Below, one piece after another: positions 1 to 5,823 of a DNA stretch of 6,622 bases (the stretch's first letter is position 1; each line of letters begins with the position of its first letter). Origin of the DNA: Lachnoclostridium sp. (GTDB lineage: Bacteria; Bacillota; Clostridia; Lachnospirales; Lachnospiraceae); NCBI GenBank assembly GCA_003445895.1, contig DMCD01000073.1, positions 1 to 6,622 of the forward strand. The letters are read 5' to 3'. The position numbers and the translations under genes were made by a program. The notes beneath the pieces were generated by a model. The model ran no database searches. It was not told the DNA's origin and saw only the letters and a program-made list of their open reading frames with translations.

Positions 1-717
1 ACGGTCACCCTGCGGGCGAACCAGAACGTAACCGGTCTTGCCATGACCACCTTCGGCGTAGGCTTCGGCAACTTCTTCGGCGGATCGCTCATCAAGCTGA
101 CCGGCGCCGATGTGCCGTCCATCGCACTGTCGGCCACCTCCAATGTGTTCCGCAAATCGCTGCCGATGGCGAATTCCACCGGCTGGTTCGGAACCATATT
201 CCTTTCCTACGGATTCCTGGCCTATGTGGCCATCGTGGTATCCCTGATTGCCGCCTACATCCTGAAGTATACCCGCACGGGCCTTCATCTGCGGGCGGTG
301 GGTGAGAATCCCGCGACGGCGGACGCGGCCGGCATCAACATCACCCGCTACAAGTACGCGGCAACCTGCCTGGGATGCATGATCGCCGGGCTGGGCGGCC
401 TCTACTACGTCATGGACTACGCCTGCGGCGTCTGGTCCAACGACGCCTTCGGCGACAGAGGATGGCTGGCCATCGCGCTGGTTATCTTCACCATCTGGCG
501 TCCGAATGTGGGAATTCTGGCTTCCATTCTTTTCGGCGGCCTCTACATTCTCTACCTCTTCATTCCCACGGGAGTGAATCTGGCAGTCAAGGAGCTCTAC
601 AAGATGCTTCCCTACCTGGTAACCATCGCGGTGCTGATTCTCACCAGCATCCGCAACAAGCGGGAGAATCAGCCGCCGGCAAGTCTGGGACTGCCCTATT
701 TCCGCGAAGAACGCTAA
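1..717 (+). CDS. Nucleoside/simple-sugar ABC transporter permease, C-terminal part (5' end outside window)
   Basis: This is the inner-membrane permease of a BMP-family ABC importer (NupQ/YufQ-like), which normally works with a second permease, a double-length ATPase and a BmpA-type binding lipoprotein to import nucleosides. The frame is open from base 1, so the gene starts upstream. 238 residues are visible, against roughly 310 for the family, so about a quarter is missing from the N-terminus. The visible part opens with LRANQNVTGLAMT, a conserved stretch of this permease family. Hydrophobic segments follow at about residues 65-88, 118-140, 153-168, 173-188 and 201-216. Between the first two lies the cytoplasmic coupling loop GLHLRAVGENP (about 94-104) followed by AADAAGI-like residues, the ATPase contact site. 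The tail QPPASLGLPYFREER is also typical. The substrate cannot be read from sequence; nucleosides are the best guess, supported by the purine permease next door. Family call is firm, substrate is inference. Confidence 0.88.
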   Translation, partial: TVTLRANQNVTGLAMTTFGVGFGNFFGGSLIKLTGADVPSIALSATSNVFRKSLPMANSTGWFGTIFLSYGFLAYVAIVVSLIAAYILKYTRTGLHLRAVGENPATADAAGINITRYKYAATCLGCMIAGLGGLYYVMDYACGVWSNDAFGDRGWLAIALVIFTIWRPNVGILASILFGGLYILYLFIPTGVNLAVKELYKMLPYLVTIAVLILTSIRNKRENQPPASLGLPYFREER

Positions 718-746
718 ATACACACAAATTATTACTGACTTTGGTT

Positions 747-779
747 CGCACGCCCCCGACCGGACGGAGGGGGCGTGTG
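747..779 (+). terminator. G+C-rich hairpin between the ABC permease and purine permease genes; weak terminator or attenuator
   Basis: An 11-bp stem (747-757 with 769-779, one G-U pair) encloses an 11-base loop. The lower strand reads gggggcgtgtg and the upper cgcacgccccc. It lies 29 bases after the permease stop and ends 10 bases before the ribosome binding site of the next gene. The bases after the stem (tactgcttatggg) are not a U-run, so it is not a textbook intrinsic terminator on either strand. It may partly terminate, protect upstream mRNA ends, or dampen read-through into the purine permease. Confidence 0.45.
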
Positions 780-789
780 TACTGCTTAT

Positions 790-795
790 GGGAGA
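790..795 (+). promoter_or_regulatory. Ribosome binding site that sets the purine permease start
   Basis: GGGAGA at 790-795 lies 7 bases before the ATG at 803. The in-frame ATG codons at 788 and 797 overlap or crowd this site, and the one at 788 has only hairpin sequence upstream, so 803 is preferred. Confidence 0.7.
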
Positions 796-802
796 AATGA
801 TT

Positions 803-2161
803 ATGGAGAACTTTTTTCATCTGAAGGAGCGGGGAACGGATGTCCGCACCGAGTGCATCGCAGGTCTGACCACATTCATGACCATGGCGTATATTCTGGC
901 GGTCAACCCCAGCATTCTGGGCGACTGCGGCATGGACCGGGGCGCGGTATTTACCGCCACGGCACTGGCTTCGGCGATAGCATCCGTCTGTATGGCGCTG
1001 TTCGCAAACCTTCCCTTTGTCCTCTCTGCCGGCATGGGATTAAATGCCTACTTCGCCTACAGCGTGGTCATCGGCATGGGATACAGCTGGAACGTGGCGC
1101 TGGCCGCCGTATTTACCGAAGGCCTGGTGTTCGTGGTGCTGTCTCTGACCAACATCCGCGAAGCCATCTTTAATGCCATTCCCGGAACCCTCAAGGTGGC
1201 GGTATCCGTCGGCATCGGACTCTTCATCTGCATCATCGGACTGAAGAATTCCAACGTGGTCGTGGACAGCTCCACCCTGATCGGCCTGATTTCTTTCTCC
1301 GGCTGCGTGGCGGACGGTACCATGAGCTCCATGGGCATCTCTGCGCTGCTGTCTCTCATCGGCATTCTGATCACGGCGGTTCTGGTAATCAAGAACGTGA
1401 GAGGAAATATCCTTCTGGGCATTCTTCTGACCTGGCTTCTCGGCATCCTGTGCCAGCTTGCGGGTCTGTATGTGCCGAACCCGGAGATGGGCTTCTACAG
1501 TGTCATCCCGGCCGGAATCATTTCCCTGCCCCAGTCCATGGCGCCTACCTTCCTGAAGATGAGCCTGGACGGCGTAAAAGTCCTGGATTTCGTTGTTGTG
1601 GTATTCGCCTTCCTCTTTGTGGATATCTTCGATACGCTGGGAACACTCATCGGCTGTGCCACCAAGGCTGACATGCTGCAGGAGGACGGAAGCCTTCCCG
1701 GCATCCGCGGAGCTCTGATGGCCGATTCCGTCGGCACTATCGTCGGCGCCTGCTGCGGCACCTCCACCATAACCACCTTCGTGGAATCCTCCGCAGGTAT
1801 CGCGGAGGGCGGCAGAACCGGACTGACTTCCGTGGTGGCAGGCGGATTCTTCCTGCTGTCCCTGCTGTTCTCGCCCGTGTTCCTGACCATTCCTTCCTTC
1901 GCGACCACACCGGCGCTGGTCATCGTGGGCTTTATGATGATGCAGCAGGTGGGCCGTCTCTCCTGGGACAATGTGCTCGAAGGCATTCCGGCTTTCATCT
2001 GCATCTGCGCAATGCCCTTCACCTCCTCGATTTCCGAGGGCATTGCCTTTGGCATCATCTCCTGGACGGTGCTTCATGTGGCATGCGGCAAGGCAAAGGA
2101 GCTTACGCCGCTCATGTATGTGCTGAGCGTGCTGTTTGTGCTGAAATACATATTCCTGTAA
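803..2161 (+). CDS. pbuG: NCS2-family purine nucleobase permease (AzgA/PbuG type)
   Basis: This is a proton-coupled importer of purine bases (adenine, guanine or hypoxanthine) in the cytoplasmic membrane, feeding salvage by phosphoribosyltransferases. From the ATG at 803 the protein has 452 residues, the normal length for the AzgA branch of NCS2. It starts MENFFHLKERGTDVRTE, the family's usual N-terminus, followed by an entry helix GLTTFMTMAYILAVNP (21-36). Signature motifs are AGMGLNAYFAY (76-86), FVDIFDTLGTLIG (272-284) and GTSTITTFVESSAGIAEGGR (319-338), which carry the substrate- and proton-binding half-helices and acidic residues of the family. About a dozen or more hydrophobic segments run through to the C-terminus, matching the 14-helix fold. 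It follows the nucleoside ABC permease by 85 bases, consistent with a purine salvage locus. I see no purine riboswitch in the short gap. Which base it prefers is not readable; the symbol marks the family, not a proven orthologue. Confidence 0.92.
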   Translation: MENFFHLKERGTDVRTECIAGLTTFMTMAYILAVNPSILGDCGMDRGAVFTATALASAIASVCMALFANLPFVLSAGMGLNAYFAYSVVIGMGYSWNVALAAVFTEGLVFVVLSLTNIREAIFNAIPGTLKVAVSVGIGLFICIIGLKNSNVVVDSSTLIGLISFSGCVADGTMSSMGISALLSLIGILITAVLVIKNVRGNILLGILLTWLLGILCQLAGLYVPNPEMGFYSVIPAGIISLPQSMAPTFLKMSLDGVKVLDFVVVVFAFLFVDIFDTLGTLIGCATKADMLQEDGSLPGIRGALMADSVGTIVGACCGTSTITTFVESSAGIAEGGRTGLTSVVAGGFFLLSLLFSPVFLTIPSFATTPALVIVGFMMMQQVGRLSWDNVLEGIPAFICICAMPFTSSISEGIAFGIISWTVLHVACGKAKELTPLMYVLSVLFVLKYIFL

Positions 2162-2180
2162 AGTTCATCAGAGAAAAGGG

Positions 2181-2196
2181 TCTGCGAATCCGCAGA
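2181..2196 (+). other. Small perfect hairpin between purine permease and carbonic anhydrase genes
   Basis: TCTGCG (2181-2186) and CGCAGA (2191-2196) form a perfect 6-bp stem with a 4-base loop. It ends two bases before the AGGAG ribosome binding site at 2199-2203 of the next gene. There is no U-tract, so it is not a terminator. It could affect translation start or be an RNA processing site in a two-gene message; it may also be incidental. Confidence 0.35.
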
Positions 2197-2209
2197 AAAG
2201 GAGACTGTT

Positions 2210-2704
2210 ATGAAGCAGCTGACATTTGAGGATCCGACCATATACATCGCAGAAGGCGCCCGCATCGTGGGCAATGTGACCCTGGGCGCCCGGACGGGCG
2301 TCTGGTACAACGCGGTGCTGCGGGGGGATATCACCTCCATCACCGTGGGGGAAGACTGCAACATTCAGGACAATGTGGTGATCCACGGAGATGAGGTATA
2401 CGATGTCCGCATCGGCGACCGGGTTTCTGTGGGACACAGCAGTATTGTCCACGGCTGCACCATCGACGACGGGGCGGTCATCGGGATGGGTTCCATCATC
2501 CTGAACGGCGCCCATATCGGAAAGGGCTGCCTTATCGGTGCCGGTTCCCTGGTCACCAAGAATACGGTGATCCCGGACGGGGCGCTGGCCTTCGGCCGCC
2601 CGGCGAAGGTTGTCCGCATCATGGATGAGAAAGAGGCGGAATACAACACCCTCAACTGGAAGAAATACCGGGAGCTGGCGGAGAAAGCCCTGAAAGAGCG
2701 GTAA
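2210..2704 (+). CDS. Gamma-class carbonic anhydrase-like hexapeptide-repeat protein
   Basis: This is a cytoplasmic trimeric left-handed beta-helix protein of the YrdA/PaaY/CaiE branch of gamma carbonic anhydrases, likely a metal-dependent CO2/bicarbonate hydratase. The 164 residues have usual family length. Hexapeptide repeats (I/V/L-G-x-x-x-x) run from about 15 to 122, and a charged helix (about 138-164) packs on the outside. The metal ligands of the archaeal prototype Cam are present with matching spacing: His59, His76 and His81. The active-site pair Arg38 and Asp40 (LRGD) and Asn51/Gln53 (NIQDN) are also kept. The acidic loop bearing Cam's proton-shuttle glutamate is absent, as is normal for this branch, so activity is not certain. 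AGGAG at 2199-2203, 6 bases before the ATG, sets the start. The gene lies 48 bases behind the purine permease and is probably cotranscribed with it. A metabolic link between the two is not obvious. Confidence 0.9.
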   Translation: MKQLTFEDPTIYIAEGARIVGNVTLGARTGVWYNAVLRGDITSITVGEDCNIQDNVVIHGDEVYDVRIGDRVSVGHSSIVHGCTIDDGAVIGMGSIILNGAHIGKGCLIGAGSLVTKNTVIPDGALAFGRPAKVVRIMDEKEAEYNTLNWKKYRELAEKALKER

Positions 2705-2764
2705 GTTTCGGCAGTTTGCTCAGATATTTGTTTTTTTAAAAGAACAATATAGACAAAAAGGCCA

Positions 2765-2792
2765 TTGCATTTTTGTGCAAAAGTGATATAAC
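2765..2792 (+). promoter_or_regulatory. Candidate promoter for the antiporter/kinase-like operon
   Basis: TGATATAAC at 2784-2792 is an extended -10 element (TGn followed by TATAAC, five of six matches to TATAAT). A weak -35 candidate TTGCAT lies at 2765-2770 with 16-base spacing. The surrounding stretch is much more A+T-rich than the flanking genes. The arms TTGCA/TGCAA (2765-2769 and 2776-2780) form a small dyad that could be an operator. Transcription would begin near 2799, inside the left arm of the longer inverted repeat. Confidence 0.45.
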
Positions 2793-2842
2793 TCAGTGAA
2801 TGACGGTTATCAGGCAGGATAGGACCGTTTTCACTGAGTTAT
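2788..2842 (+). repeat. Long imperfect inverted repeat in the antiporter leader
   Basis: A 13-bp perfect arm (2788-2800 with 2830-2842, core AACTCAGTGAA/TTCACTGAGTT) continues, after a bulged T and a G-U pair, into ACGGT/ACCGT (2803-2807 with 2824-2828). The loop of 16 bases spans 2808-2823. It is followed by only a broken U-run (TCATTTTCC). If transcription enters from upstream, the RNA would form a strong hairpin that may end the carbonic anhydrase message. If transcription starts at the local promoter, the left arm is largely lost and the element acts more like a DNA operator overlapping the -10. Confidence 0.6.
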
Positions 2843-2856
2843 TCATTTTCCTGCAA

Positions 2857-2880
2857 TTTCCGGGACTGGAAATACCCGGA
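2857..2880 (+). promoter_or_regulatory. Two mutually exclusive short hairpins before the antiporter ribosome binding site
   Basis: TTTCC (2857-2861) can pair with GGAAA (2868-2872). Alternatively TCCGGG (2859-2864) can pair with CCCGGA (2875-2880). The two stems share bases and cannot coexist. They end 10 bases upstream of the AGGA site at 2891-2894, so they could modulate translation. No known riboswitch class is recognised here. Confidence 0.3.
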
Positions 2881-2890
2881 CAGAAAAGAG

Positions 2891-2894
2891 AGGA
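2891..2894 (+). promoter_or_regulatory. Ribosome binding site that sets the antiporter start
   Basis: AGGA (within gagaggaa) lies 7 bases before the ATG at 2902. An in-frame ATG at 2800 would add 34 residues, but it sits inside the inverted repeat without a ribosome binding site and the added residues do not look like family sequence. Confidence 0.7.
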
Positions 2895-2901
2895 ACTGCA
2901 A

Positions 2902-4248
2902 ATGTCTGTACCTGCATGGCTCTGCATTCCCTTTGTGGGACTGCTGTTGTGCGTAGCTTTATTTCCCATCGTGAAACCGGAATGGTGGGAGAAGAATGAA
3001 CCCCTGGCGGTGGCCTTCTGGTCTGTGCTGGTGGTTGTGCTCTTTGCCGTTTACTTCGGGCCCCATGCGGCTGCGGAGACGGTGCTGGAGTGCTTTTTTA
3101 ACGATTACCTGACCTTTATCATCCTGCTGTTCGGTCTCTACTGCGTATCGGGCAACATCACCTTCGAGGGTGACCTGGCCGGTTCTCCCTGGGTAAACGT
3201 GGTTCTCCTTTCCATGGGAACCGTGCTGTCCAGCTGTATCGGCACCACAGGTTCCAGTATGCTGATGGTGCGTCCGGTGCTGAAGATGAATTCCTGGCGC
3301 AGGAGAAGAAGCCATATCATGATTTTCTTCATCTTTATGGTTTCCAATCTGGGCGGCAGCCTCACCCCGGTGGGCGACCCGCCGCTCCTCATGGGCTTCA
3401 TGCGGGGCGTGCCCTTCTTCTGGAGCCTGCATCTTCTGCCGGTCTTTCTGTTCAACATGACGGTGCTGCTGTTCATCTTCTATCATATTGATAAATGGGA
3501 GTACCGGAAGGACATCGCCTACGGAAGAAAGCCGGATATCAGCAAACCGGGAACAGAGCTTAAGATTGGAGGTCTGCACAACCTGGCATTCCTCCTCATG
3601 ATTGTGGCTGCGGTAATTCTCAGCGGAACCCTGCCGTCTCTTCCGGCATTCCAGGATGCAGAGGGCGCGGTCCGGGGCATTCACCTCATGAGCGAGGTGA
3701 CGCTGGGGTGGCCGGCAGTGATTGAAATTGTCATCATTCTTCTGGCTGCCTGGCTGTCCTTTAAAACCACGGACGAGAGCCTGCGCCGGCAGAACCACTT
3801 TACCTGGGGCGCCATAGAAGAGGTGGCGGTGCTGTTCGTCGGCATCTTCCTGACCATGCAGCCGGCCCTGATGCTGCTGAAGTCCATGGGTCCGGAGATG
3901 GGCCTCACAAAGCCCTATGAGATGTTCTGGGCCACGGGTCTTCTGTCCAGTTTCCTGGACAACACGCCCACCTACCTGGTGTTCCTCACCACGGCGGGAA
4001 CCCTGGGCTTTACCGAGGGCATTGCCACATCGCTCGGGGTGGTGCCGCAGCAGATGCTGATGGCTATTTCGGCCGGCGCCGTGTTCATGGGCGCCAACAG
4101 CTATATCGGCAATGCGCCGAACTTCATGGTGAAGACCATGTCAGTGGAAAATGGTATCGCCATGCCGTCGTTTTTCGGTTACCTGAAGTGGTCCTTCGGG
4201 ATTCTGATACCGGTGTTCCTGCTGGATACCCTGCTGTTTTTCCGATAA
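2902..4248 (+). CDS. Na+/H+ antiporter-like protein of the ion transporter superfamily (CitMHS_2-type)
   Basis: This is a polytopic inner-membrane transporter, probably exchanging Na+ (or another cation) for protons; related members carry organic anions, so the substrate is uncertain. The chosen start gives 448 residues. Roughly eleven to twelve hydrophobic segments are visible, at about 6-24, 36-52, 69-84, 97-112, 138-156, 174-196, 226-242, 271-287, 305-328, 341-365, 385-400 and 428-447. The two-fold repeat of the superfamily shows as paired re-entrant motifs: GTTGSSMLMVRP (114-125) and SNLGGSLTPVGDPPLLMGF (148-166) in the first half, LDNTPTYLVF (352-361) and GANSYIGNAPNFMVK (397-411) in the second. 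The Asn, Asp, Thr and Ser residues in these motifs form the usual substrate and cation sites. Its TAA overlaps the next gene's Shine-Dalgarno, so the two are one operon. The 197-base structured leader suggests dedicated regulation. Confidence 0.85.
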   Translation: MSVPAWLCIPFVGLLLCVALFPIVKPEWWEKNEPLAVAFWSVLVVVLFAVYFGPHAAAETVLECFFNDYLTFIILLFGLYCVSGNITFEGDLAGSPWVNVVLLSMGTVLSSCIGTTGSSMLMVRPVLKMNSWRRRRSHIMIFFIFMVSNLGGSLTPVGDPPLLMGFMRGVPFFWSLHLLPVFLFNMTVLLFIFYHIDKWEYRKDIAYGRKPDISKPGTELKIGGLHNLAFLLMIVAAVILSGTLPSLPAFQDAEGAVRGIHLMSEVTLGWPAVIEIVIILLAAWLSFKTTDESLRRQNHFTWGAIEEVAVLFVGIFLTMQPALMLLKSMGPEMGLTKPYEMFWATGLLSSFLDNTPTYLVFLTTAGTLGFTEGIATSLGVVPQQMLMAISAGAVFMGANSYIGNAPNFMVKTMSVENGIAMPSFFGYLKWSFGILIPVFLLDTLLFFR

Positions 4249-4255
4249 GGAGGTG
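4247..4255 (+). promoter_or_regulatory. Full-consensus Shine-Dalgarno overlapping the antiporter stop codon
   Basis: AAGGAGGTG at 4247-4255 is a near-perfect anti-16S match and starts within the TAA stop of the antiporter. It stands 7 bases (from AGGAGG) before the ATG at 4261. This implies strong and probably translationally coupled expression of the second gene. Confidence 0.85.
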
Positions 4256-4260
4256 AGCTG

Positions 4261-5424
4261 ATGGGCGAAGAGAAAAAGAATACAGAACCTGTCGTCCTTC
4301 CGGAGCAGAAGACACAGGACGAGATCTATGAGGAAGCGCTGGAGAAGGCGAAGCAGAAGACGGCGGAGCGGGAAGCCAGAGAAGCAAAGCAGAGAGTATA
4401 CTATACCCAGCTGGCCGGGCAGATTTACGATCTGGATGAGAAGGTTGTGGAGACCCTGGGGTCTTCTCTGGGCCGGGTCTTCAACCACGACAGAGAGCGC
4501 TGCATCGCCAACATGGTGCACGCCATGGAGGAGCGGCCGGACGAGCATATCGTCCGCAGTGAGGTTGCCCTCATCGGCAATATGGCCCGGACCATTCAGG
4601 ACCGGCAGGCCCGCCGGGAGATCATGAGCGAGTACGACGACATCATGCACAAGCTGATGCGTATTTCCCGCGGTTTCTCCAACACCAGCATTCTGGACCG
4701 GAAGAGAGCACGGCTCAATTCCATGACCCTGGGAAACCGGTTCCGCGACAAGAATCACCTGATCATCTGCATCAGCCGTACCTACGGATCCGGCGGAAAC
4801 AACATCGGGTTCGGCCTGGCGGATGCCTTAAAGATCAACTATTACGACGCGGAGATCTTCAATTCCGTGCTGAAGAGGCTGGAGGCGGAGCAGGACGGCG
4901 TCGAGGACGACCAGGGCTATGCCGGCCTGGAAGTGACCCAGACGGCCAATCCGGGCATGTCCCAGTACCGGGATTCTCTGACCTTCCGGCAGAAGGCCGG
5001 CAAGATCTTCCGCTATCACGGCCTGCCCAGAAGAGACGCGGTCTTCTTCAACCAGAGCGAGCTGATCGTTGACATGGCGAAGGAACAGGACTTCGTTGTC
5101 ATGGGCCGCTGTGCCGACGTTATTCTCCGGAATAACCACATTCCTCACATCAGTATCTTCATCACGGCCCCCTTCGAGAAGCGGGTGCACCGCATGATGG
5201 AGATCAACAACGTGGATGAAAAGCACGCAAGGCAGCAGTTAAAGCAGGTAGACCACGAACACGCCAGCTACTATCACTACTACACGGGACTCAAATGGGG
5301 CAAGCCCAACCACTACGATGTGTGCATCAACAGTGCAAGCTACGGCATCCAGGGGTCCATCGATTTCATCATCAATATGCTGAAGGCGAATAATGTAAGG
5401 CTGCCCCATGCGGTGACAAGATAA
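4261..5424 (+). CDS. Cytidylate kinase-like P-loop protein with long N-terminal extension
   Basis: A cytoplasmic protein of 387 residues. The C-terminal half (about 166-375) belongs to the cytidylate kinase-like family. It has a P-loop-like ISRTYGSGGNNIG (171-183), then YYDAEIF (194-200), FNQSE (263-267), the core strand VVMGRCADVIL (279-289), and an Arg/His-rich lid (308-350) ending in YDVCINS. The P-loop lacks the GK[ST] lysine of canonical Walker A motifs, as is common in this family, and the true phosphoryl acceptor is not established. The first ~165 residues do not belong to the kinase fold: residues 15-45 are a charged Glu/Lys/Ala helix likely to form a coiled coil, and 46-150 look helical and soluble. 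The housekeeping Cmk is about 225 residues with a canonical P-loop, so this is not that enzyme. It is 12 bases downstream of the antiporter stop, pointing to a functional link, perhaps regulatory. Confidence 0.82.
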   Translation: MGEEKKNTEPVVLPEQKTQDEIYEEALEKAKQKTAEREAREAKQRVYYTQLAGQIYDLDEKVVETLGSSLGRVFNHDRERCIANMVHAMEERPDEHIVRSEVALIGNMARTIQDRQARREIMSEYDDIMHKLMRISRGFSNTSILDRKRARLNSMTLGNRFRDKNHLIICISRTYGSGGNNIGFGLADALKINYYDAEIFNSVLKRLEAEQDGVEDDQGYAGLEVTQTANPGMSQYRDSLTFRQKAGKIFRYHGLPRRDAVFFNQSELIVDMAKEQDFVVMGRCADVILRNNHIPHISIFITAPFEKRVHRMMEINNVDEKHARQQLKQVDHEHASYYHYYTGLKWGKPNHYDVCINSASYGIQGSIDFIINMLKANNVRLPHAVTR

Positions 5425-5472
5425 AGGTAATTCCGCCGCGGTGTGTGCTTCCATGGCAGAACATATTCATTT

Positions 5473-5507
5473 CGGCCCGTTCCTTTACAGGACGGGCCGT
5501 TTGCGTT
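5473..5507 (+). terminator. Intrinsic terminator of the antiporter/kinase-like operon
   Basis: A 10-bp stem (5473-5482 with 5490-5499; cggcccgt/acgggccg plus a G-U and a C-G pair) with a 7-base loop is followed by TTTGCGTT. It begins 48 bases after the stop codon of the kinase-like gene and precedes the A+T-rich promoter region of the riboswitch, where a terminator is expected. Confidence 0.78.
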
Positions 5508-5534
5508 ATGATAAGGCGGTAATATTATATTATT
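5501..5534 (+). promoter_or_regulatory. Candidate promoter for the B12 riboswitch transcript
   Basis: An A+T-rich island (taatattatattatt, 5520-5534) in otherwise G+C-rich DNA supplies a -10 candidate TATTAT at 5523-5528. TTGCGT at 5501-5506 is a weak -35 with 16-base spacing and overlaps the tail of the preceding terminator. The riboswitch core begins about 35-40 bases downstream. Confidence 0.5.
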
Positions 5535-5564
5535 CTGCGCGGGGTGTCGAAGCGGCGCAAAGGA

Positions 5565-5765
5565 TGCGGCGGCTTCGGTGAAAAGGGAAGCGGGTGAAAG
5601 TCCCGCACGAACTCGTCACTGTAATGAGGGAGTTTCGGTCCGGGGCGGCGGTGCCGTCCGGAAGGCCACTGGGAGAGGAAACTGCCGGGAGGGCAGATAT
5701 CCATTTCCGGGAAGGCGGACAGAAATGCAGAGCTCTGAGTCAGGAGACCTGCCCGGCGCAGCAGA
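5565..5765 (+). ncRNA. Cobalamin (B12) riboswitch
   Basis: This leader RNA binds adenosyl- or another cobalamin and lowers expression of the gene behind it. Conserved blocks appear in order: GGTGAAAAGGGAA (5577-5589), GGGTGAAAGTCCCGC (5592-5606), CACTGTAA (5617-5624), GGCCACTGG (5664-5672), GGGAAGGCGG (5709-5718), and the B12 box AGTCAGGAGACCTGCC (5738-5753). A side arm nested between GGCCACTGG and GGGAAGGC is visible: GGAAA/TTTCC (5677-5681 with 5704-5708) encloses CTGCC/GGCAG (5682-5686 with 5692-5696). Another arm, TCCGG/CCGGA (5639-5643 with 5658-5662), carries an apical GGT loop (5650-5652) that is a candidate L5. The ends given are approximate because the closing P1 helix could not be fixed by eye. 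The class is secure; the preferred cobalamin form is not. Confidence 0.95.
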
Positions 5766-5818
5766 AGAACGGGCACCTGGTGTGCCCGGCAGTATCCGAA
5801 CGAGGATAGGATAGGAGG
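5750..5818 (+). promoter_or_regulatory. Riboswitch expression platform, probably translational
   Basis: Hairpin CGGGCAC/GTGCCCG (5770-5776 with 5782-5788) has a 5-base loop and an adjoining ACC complementary to the GGT in the candidate L5 loop, as in the L5-L13 kissing contact of B12 riboswitches. TGCCCGG occurs twice (5750-5756 and 5783-5789), so CGGGCA at 5770-5775 can pair with either copy; the first copy overlaps the B12 box end. No U-tract follows, arguing against transcription termination. TATCC (5793-5797) can pair with either of two tandem GGATA copies (5804-5808, 5809-5813), the second touching the AGGAGG at 5813-5818. Confidence 0.5.
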
Positions 5819-5823
5819 ACAAG

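Noticed and set aside
718..802. Purine riboswitch ahead of the purine permease
   Set aside because: The gap is only 85 bases, mostly occupied by the G+C hairpin, and lacks the conserved purine aptamer junction and loop sequences.
1040..2077. Long open frame on the minus strand (345 codons) opposite the purine permease
   Set aside because: Its translation is a His/Gln/Gly/Asp-rich low-complexity string typical of the antisense of a G+C-rich membrane protein gene, with no family motif, and the plus-strand gene there is unambiguous.
2705..2740. Intrinsic terminator right after the carbonic anhydrase gene
   Set aside because: There is a T-run at 2731-2737, but no convincing stem precedes it; only weak GAGC/GCTC or CTGAAA/TTTCGG pairings are possible.
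2800..2901. Upstream in-frame start adding 34 residues to the antiporter
   Set aside because: The ATG lies in the inverted repeat with no ribosome binding site, while 2902 has AGGA at good spacing and the family-like N-terminus.
2959..3798. Minus-strand open frame (279 codons) opposite the antiporter
   Set aside because: Same His/Gln-rich antisense character, no ribosome binding site or recognisable domain, and full overlap with a clear transporter gene.
4261..5424. Housekeeping cytidylate kinase (cmk)
   Set aside because: The protein is much longer, lacks a canonical GK[ST] P-loop and has a non-kinase N-terminal half, fitting the cytidylate kinase-like family instead.
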